From NCBI GenBank assembly GCA_033964015.1, contig CM066913.1:17569854-17633853 (forward strand): 64,000 bases of DNA. Direction: 5' to 3'. The position numbers and the translations under genes are program-made. Shown here piece by piece: positions 60,601 through 64,000 of the stretch. The DNA is from Scolanthus callimorphus. Taxonomy: Eukaryota; Cnidaria; Anthozoa; Actiniaria; Edwardsiidae. The notes under the pieces are model-generated. The model was not told the DNA's origin. It worked only from the letters and a program-made list of their open reading frames with translations, and ran no database searches. Position 1 is the stretch's first letter, and the number at the start of each line of letters is the position of its first letter.

Positions 60601-62831
60601 AAGCTGAGTTACGCTGGATCTCACGGCGCCAATGGCTGCCACGCAGTCATAATCACAGACACTAGGGATGGCCATGCACTTCCGCGTCCTAGTGGTTATT
60701 TGATGTCACTCTGGTTCAGGTTAATGTAGGGCATGCGAGAGACGGTGCCTACGGTTTTACGTCCTTATCCGAGAAGACGCAAAAAAGTGATACTCACGTT
60801 TCTAACCACCCTACGTTGATGAGCTTGTGTTGTATTCTCTGGGGATACTCTGCAAAAGCACGAATGGAACGCAAGGCGAACAATACCTGAAAATTGCCAT
60901 ACATGTATATTATAAATCGGAGACAGTTGCAAACACGTAGCAGGGCCAATACACCATTTCTACCTTTGCTTTCTGCAAGTCGGTTCTTTGATCCGGTGGC
61001 AGGGAAAGAATATTTTTCACTTCAGCAGAGACCCGCATCTGAAAAAAACAACGGATTTGGAAGAATTAGACTGGTTTTTGAGCGTTATCTTCGCGGAAAC
61101 GTGCCGCGTGTAGCCAACCTAAAACCTGAACCTGAAATCAAGTCTAGAGCATCCCACCTTTCTGTTTGCCTTGTAGAATGAGGCGTCAAACGCTAGACCG
61201 CCGTCAATTGGTTTGCCGTCATTGTCATTAAGATACTGCGTGAATACTGTATGTACTACGTCGGAGCTTTGCGTTTCCCTAGCAACCAAAAATAGAAAAT
61301 TAGCCGTGAAAAGTATGGAAAACGAAACGTTTTAAAAGAGAAAGTGTGTAAAACACTCACGTTTCGTACTTGTACTGGCAAAGAGATGCAAACATTTGAA
61401 CCAGGCGAACACATCGACGAAACAACTCAGCTGGCGAGAGATTCTGTAATGAGAAATAATCAATCCCGCTGAAAAAGCCACACTATCAGATTGCCCTGAT
61501 CTCCATCATCACCATCACAAGCCTTACGGTAATCATAAAACATAAAAAAATTAGGCGTCGTCGTCACCATATTCAACGGGAGGATCTTTCAAGACCGCCC
61601 GGCCATTGTGATTCGAGTTTCGTGTTGTCATGCCCTTGCCCAGAGGGGACTGCTACAACAAATTCTTATCTCTGTCTTTGCGGTGAGCCGTGACCAATTG
61701 GCGATTTAGTGTACTTCATTGATAATCAGCCCGGCATCTCCACCGTTCTCATATTTACCAAACGTGTGGCATGTGATTTATAAAAAAAAGCCAGCGTGCG
61801 CACAGTTATGGCAGAAGTGATCTATTAACTTATACAATAAGTATCTACTATCCACTAAGTATCTATCTTCTACCTTATCGAAATATTTCATGACTCCTGG
61901 CGTTGTCCTCTGACCCCAGTTGTCGAGCGTGCTTCTCTTCCGCCGGCCGATCTTGGCTCCTGCATTTGCAAGGTCACTGAGGGAGTAGATACTGGTGCGT
62001 CTGCCACTACGAGGGTTGAATGTCTCTAGGTTAAGCGAACTGCTGAGGAATTCGCTGTTCGATTTACGACCTGACGACAAGAGATCATGACATTTTTCAG
62101 TAGATTGTATGTGTCTGCTGTAGCCTGAGAGAAACTAAGAACAACGAAATTTTCGTGCTAACCCAATACAATATGTTTCGCTAGCGCGATTGCAGAATCA
62201 CGCTTGGCGCGAGGACGATCTAATGTTACGTAGAAAATAATTGTTTCTTATTATTTTTTTCTATGAGATCAAAAGAACAATACAGTACACGCTACAAAAG
62301 AACCTAATAAACAAGAGAAGTAGTTGGATGGTATCAAGCTCCAACACGCTTGGCATAATTGCCAAGAAGATTAACAAAACACTATTTGTGGTTTCTTTGC
62401 GTCCTATGACCAAGCATATTTCAGGTACAATGAAATTTGTGCGCGTTTAATCTACCAGATTGTTTTTCTCATGTACGCTGTTCATAAACAATTTTGCTCA
62501 CACTATTGAAATATTCCTTTCTTTTCCAGACATTTTTTCCGATGCTGTCTCACGTATCCGCCATCTTACCTCTACTTCGCTCGTGTTTCATGCGTGCCAC
62601 ACCTATAGTTGCTGCCCTGACAGCAGAGAACTCGCTACTGGTGGAGATCCGAGGGAGGCCGCCTCTAGTTCGCACGCTACCGGAGTACCCAGAGCTGAGG
62701 GAGAGGTTGTCGTCGTCCACTGAAGAGGAGGTCGTATTACTGGAGAAATGGCGATCACGGTAACCCCGCATACCGGCGGAGCGAGGGGGCCTGGGCACTA
62801 CCACAGCCGACTGCATCAGAGCATGCGCAGT
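48639..62831 (-). CDS. CNBD2: Cyclic nucleotide-binding domain protein, CNBD2-like, at least 16 exons
   Basis: Minus-strand exons in order are 62570-62831, 61874-62070, 61361-61443, 61158-61278, 60964-61038, 60798-60886, 60091-60164, 59781-59857, 59624-59702, 58972-59035, 58572-58649, 57046-57106, 55307-55391, 54715-54831, 49204-49540 and 48639-48863. All have GT/AG borders and consistent phases; together they give about 675 codons. Both ends may be incomplete. N-terminal exons are serine/arginine-rich. Then come VKNILSLPPDQRT, FALRSIRAFAEYPQ and a cyclic-nucleotide-binding domain: KRAILRQGHIPQAFYFVLSG, FARTVHFLRRGDSFG, and ELAILHDTQRQST with the Glu and Arg that contact the ribose and phosphate of cAMP in PKA-type pockets. 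Then GWPTELMASNPKKCLFHFF, DWIYIIKS and GSCQVLKKLKEV, an order I recognise from CNBD2. The exon 49204-49540 needs one extra base to stay in frame. The foldback element sits in the intron before it. Likely a cytosolic, sperm/cilia-associated cAMP binder, by analogy with vertebrate CNBD2. Confidence 0.8.
49800..51690 (-). repeat. Left arm: ~13 tandem copies of a ~139-bp unit
   Basis: Units contain CAGGCCCCTATGAACCGAGT, the palindromic block GACCAATGGTCGACCAATGGTC, ATGGTGTCATTTGGTGAAAA, AAGGGGAGGGGTGG and GATACCAACTGATTGTACTG. Higher-order pairing is visible: units with 'ggctct(c/t)aagcag' often alternate with 'gtctctcaggcag'. The outer units (near 51360-51690) are shortened and degenerate towards the centre. 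Confidence 0.92.
51840..52365. repeat. Central tandem repeat of ~65 bp in the foldback element
   Basis: Seven or so copies of a unit including GTGCCCTCCCACAAATCCAA, TAGTGAAGGAATGAACCCTA and TTGATGTTTTCCTCGTTCTC, with indels between copies. A related fragment (CCTCGTTCTCAAACATGCC) recurs outside the right arm near 54140. Confidence 0.88.
52366..54110 (+). repeat. Right arm: ~12 copies of the same unit, inverted
   Basis: Reverse complement of the left-arm unit: TTGGTCACTCGGTTCATAGG, TACTTACAGTACAATCAG, CACCCCTCCCCTTATATTTT, ATGACACCATTTGACC. Pairing with the left arm could give a stem of up to about 1.8 kb, although individual units are offset by indels. Confidence 0.92.
55872..56627 (+). CDS. 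Intronless EF-hand calcium-binding protein (sarcoplasmic / luciferin-binding type)
   Basis: A single 251-codon frame opens in the context CACCATGGCG and ends at a TAG. The first 65 residues are polar and low in complexity. After that come four EF-hand positions. Two loops are canonical: DRRKDGTVSLEE from residue 177 and DVENTGRIHRDE from residue 211, a 34-residue spacing typical of paired hands. Earlier loops around SENGKVTFQ and DQEVDKEDY are degenerate. The layout recalls invertebrate sarcoplasmic calcium-binding and coelenterate luciferin-binding proteins, here with an N-terminal extension. The gene lies wholly inside an intron of the CNBD2-like gene (between exons 57046-57106 and 55307-55391) on the opposite strand. 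Lack of introns could mean a retrocopy origin; no poly-A tail is visible. Confidence 0.85.
   Translation: MAETNGLKASSSDAVADADISKVTLPCNINGADQSHAPLPCTVANGDVDESKVSLSTTVDDTSEFMKDTVWVRRFEDMFDSMAAVSENGKVTFQQNLGPVKEFRRMLNITDVEAELITEAIRNFWVEGYGFEFDQEVDKEDYMKGMCRLRKGELERKANSEVTLLYAIGYAMFDILDRRKDGTVSLEELRLVLKAYFMDDGFLDEWFEERDVENTGRIHRDEWMKCEFDFWFRPNQDVTKGMLLNGQLSGQ
57601..57768. mobile_element. Near-perfect palindrome, ~75-bp arms
   Basis: AATAGTCCTTTTCACAGTT at the left pairs with AACTGTGAAAAGGACTATT at the right. Pairing continues through TTGATTCAAATTG/CAATTTGAATGA and GAAGTCGAGTCTACC/GGTAGACTCGACTTC to a loop of about 20 bases. Probably a small foldback MITE; a transcript would form a long hairpin. 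Confidence 0.85.
57828..57935. mobile_element. Second hairpin element
   Basis: ATTACACGGTGGCGCGAAGATATGAG-type left arm (core GCGCGAAGATATGAGTTTTA) pairs with TAAAACTCATATCTTCGCGC on the right around a loop containing CGAGTGGCAGG. Lies 60 bp from the previous palindrome. Confidence 0.8.
59233..59467. mobile_element. MITE, ATAGAGCGGATTTCA ends
   Basis: ATAGAGCGGATTTCACATGAC on the left and GTCATCTGAAATCCGCTCTAT on the right are inverted. The interior carries several AGCCAATCAG boxes in both orientations. One end of a relative occurs near 34527-34550. It lies in an intron of the CNBD2-like gene. Confidence 0.75.
60240..60420 (-). mobile_element. tRNA-derived SINE
   Basis: On the minus strand the head reads GCCGGTTAGCTCAGTCGTAC (box A-like) and about 40 bases later GGAGTTCAAATCC (box B-like), the layout of a tRNA-derived polymerase III promoter. 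The body continues to about 60240 with CTAGTGGAGCGG. No acceptor-stem complement follows, so it is not a tRNA gene. Confidence 0.7.
60460..60560. repeat. GATGGT/GATGAT-rich microsatellite
   Basis: Imperfect GAT/GGT trinucleotides over about 90 bp, in an intron of the CNBD2-like gene. Confidence 0.7.
60560..60760 (-). mobile_element. Truncated SINE body related to 63.6-63.8 kb
   Basis: Shares CTCCAGTCTTGCAGC(C)CGT, GCGCTGGATCTCA(A/-)CGGCGCC-type and CACAGACACT blocks with 63610-63790 but lacks a tRNA-like head. Confidence 0.65.
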
Positions 62832-63599
62832 CTAAAAAAGGTAAGAATGACGTTGCTTCAAATTCGCACGTGTTAAATTTTGTTTTCTTGACATGTTGGT
62901 CTTGGTTTTGCGTTGTATTGTCAAGAACCCATGTGTATAGGAGCTTTTCTCTGGGAACTATTTTCAAATGGACAATTTCCATTGTCTTAGATTTGTGACA
63001 AATGTTTTCTTGCAAGGTGATTGGGGATCAAAACAAATGCTCGTCTGTTGTTTCGCTGACGGAATTACCGTAATGTCAAGTTGCCAGCGACACCCAGCGG
63101 CTTCTTCTTAGACAATCAGAGTTCTGAAGAAAAAACAAAACAAAGGAGTGCTTGTTTCTAAAAATAGCCTGGTCCGTAAAGAATGAGACAATTCATTTCC
63201 TTCTCGTGGTTTCCTGCTGTTTTTATCAGCCCAGCTTTCCTTGTTGACGAGTTATTTTCTAATATCAAATATGTTTCTGAATTGCATTTTATTGCCCGTG
63301 AAATTTGACATTCTCGTATCGCCGTGTATTTGCTGAAAAAACGTTTTTGCGCAGTCCTCTTATCCTCCTTCCCCATAGAAAACCCGAGAAAAACAATGTA
63401 AAGCAAAGTAAAAGTAAAGCAATCAAAAGTCACCTTCTTAAAATAAATAAATGTTGATAAAAAGACGACAATAAATACTAAAGATGGTAGTGTATTATGG
63501 TAAGTTATAGTCACGACTGCGTAGACATTTCCAGTTACGCTTAGAACCACTGGAGCCTCTAAGCTCATGAGACTCTAACTCTAAAGGCAGAATAAATGT
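62832..63599. other. Upstream intron or flank of the CNBD2-like gene
   Basis: No further minus-strand exon was recognised between the acceptor at 62831/62832 and the SINE. The 5' end of the gene is probably outside the window. Confidence 0.4.
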
Positions 63600-63955
63600 A
63601 AACGTGTAAGACCGACTCCCCAGACTTGCAGCTCGTAAGCTGAATTGCGCTGGATCTCAACGGCGCCACTGGCAGCCAAGCGGTCATAAACACAGACACT
63701 GAGGATGGTCACTGCCAGAGGGTTTATTACGTCCCCAGTGGTTCTTTAATGTCCCCCCTGATACGGTACCTCGGTTTATTGTCTCATGCGAAAGACGTGA
63801 AACACAGTAGAACAATGTTCAACCCACAATATGAACCAATTTCGACTGAGACCAGAACAGAAAGAAAATTTCCTCTGTCCCGGCCAGGAGTCGAACCCGG
63901 ATCACAGCGGTGAGACCCAGCGCCGTAACACTGAGCCAACCGTGCTTCATACAGG
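63600..63955 (-). mobile_element. Full tRNA-derived SINE
   Basis: On the minus strand the head begins near 63950 with GCACGGTTGGCTCAGTGTTA (box A). A perfect box B, GGTTCGACTCC, follows near 63885. The ~280-bp body that follows ends near 63606 and matches the truncated copy at 60560-60760. A real tRNA is excluded by the missing acceptor stem. Confidence 0.8.
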
Positions 63956-64000
63956 CCAGTACAATGGCCTTGATCGCCAAAAATACAAAAATAACGCCAC

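Noticed and set aside
63840..63955. tRNA gene on the minus strand
   Set aside because: Good A and B boxes but no acceptor-stem pairing, and the sequence continues into a SINE body with a second partial copy nearby.

Overview
This is a eukaryotic, intron-rich, AT-leaning nuclear fragment packed with transposon debris. The gene content points to a cnidarian, most likely an anthozoan such as a stony coral: a lineage-style beta-helix/multi-pass membrane protein family, a small sushi-HYR secreted protein and a sarcoplasmic-type EF-hand protein. That placement is inference; no mitochondrial or rRNA marker is present. Coding exons were identified by joining open stretches at GT/AG splice sites with consistent phase and by family resemblance recalled from memory, with no database search.

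Layout. 1-4.7 kb: no convincing gene, several small inverted-repeat elements. 4.7-9.5 kb (+): a four-exon secreted protein gene (signal peptide, one sushi/CCP domain, one HYR domain, short acidic/basic tail), with a Helitron-like element and a nested hAT-like element in its second intron. 10.19-33.47 kb: a direct tandem duplication of about 10-13 kb, each unit carrying one copy of a five-exon beta-helix/cysteine-rich/multi-pass membrane receptor-like gene. Unit 1 is longer because of transposon insertions. Unit 2 has its own nested insertion and many small deletions. Because the units are paralogous, each serves as an empty-site control for insertions in the other, so several element boundaries and target duplications can be read directly. 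33.5-40 kb: repeats, including a roughly 375-bp tandem array built from a palindromic MITE. 40.5-46.3 kb (+): an eight-exon rhodanese/mercaptopyruvate sulfurtransferase gene with apparent one-base deletions. 47.8-48.3 kb (+): two possible unidentified exons. 48.6-62.8 kb (-): a gene of at least 16 exons encoding a cyclic-nucleotide-binding protein (CNBD2-like). One intron is invaded by a 4.7-kb foldback element whose arms are arrays of a ~139-bp repeat. Another intron holds an intronless EF-hand gene on the opposite strand. 60-64 kb also contains tRNA-derived SINEs.

The most distinctive items are (i) the 4.7-kb foldback element at 49,657-54,328 with 10-bp flanking repeats, (ii) an intronic element at 42,519-43,809 carrying about ten copies of a 14-bp motif in both orientations, (iii) the tandemly amplified MITE array, (iv) the transposon-borne arrays of CRE-like and E-box-like palindromes, and (v) a frameshift shared by both tandem gene copies. 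Recurrent single-base losses in otherwise conserved exons leave open whether some genes are decaying or the assembly has residual indel errors. No CRISPR, rRNA, stand-alone tRNA gene or prokaryotic feature was seen.
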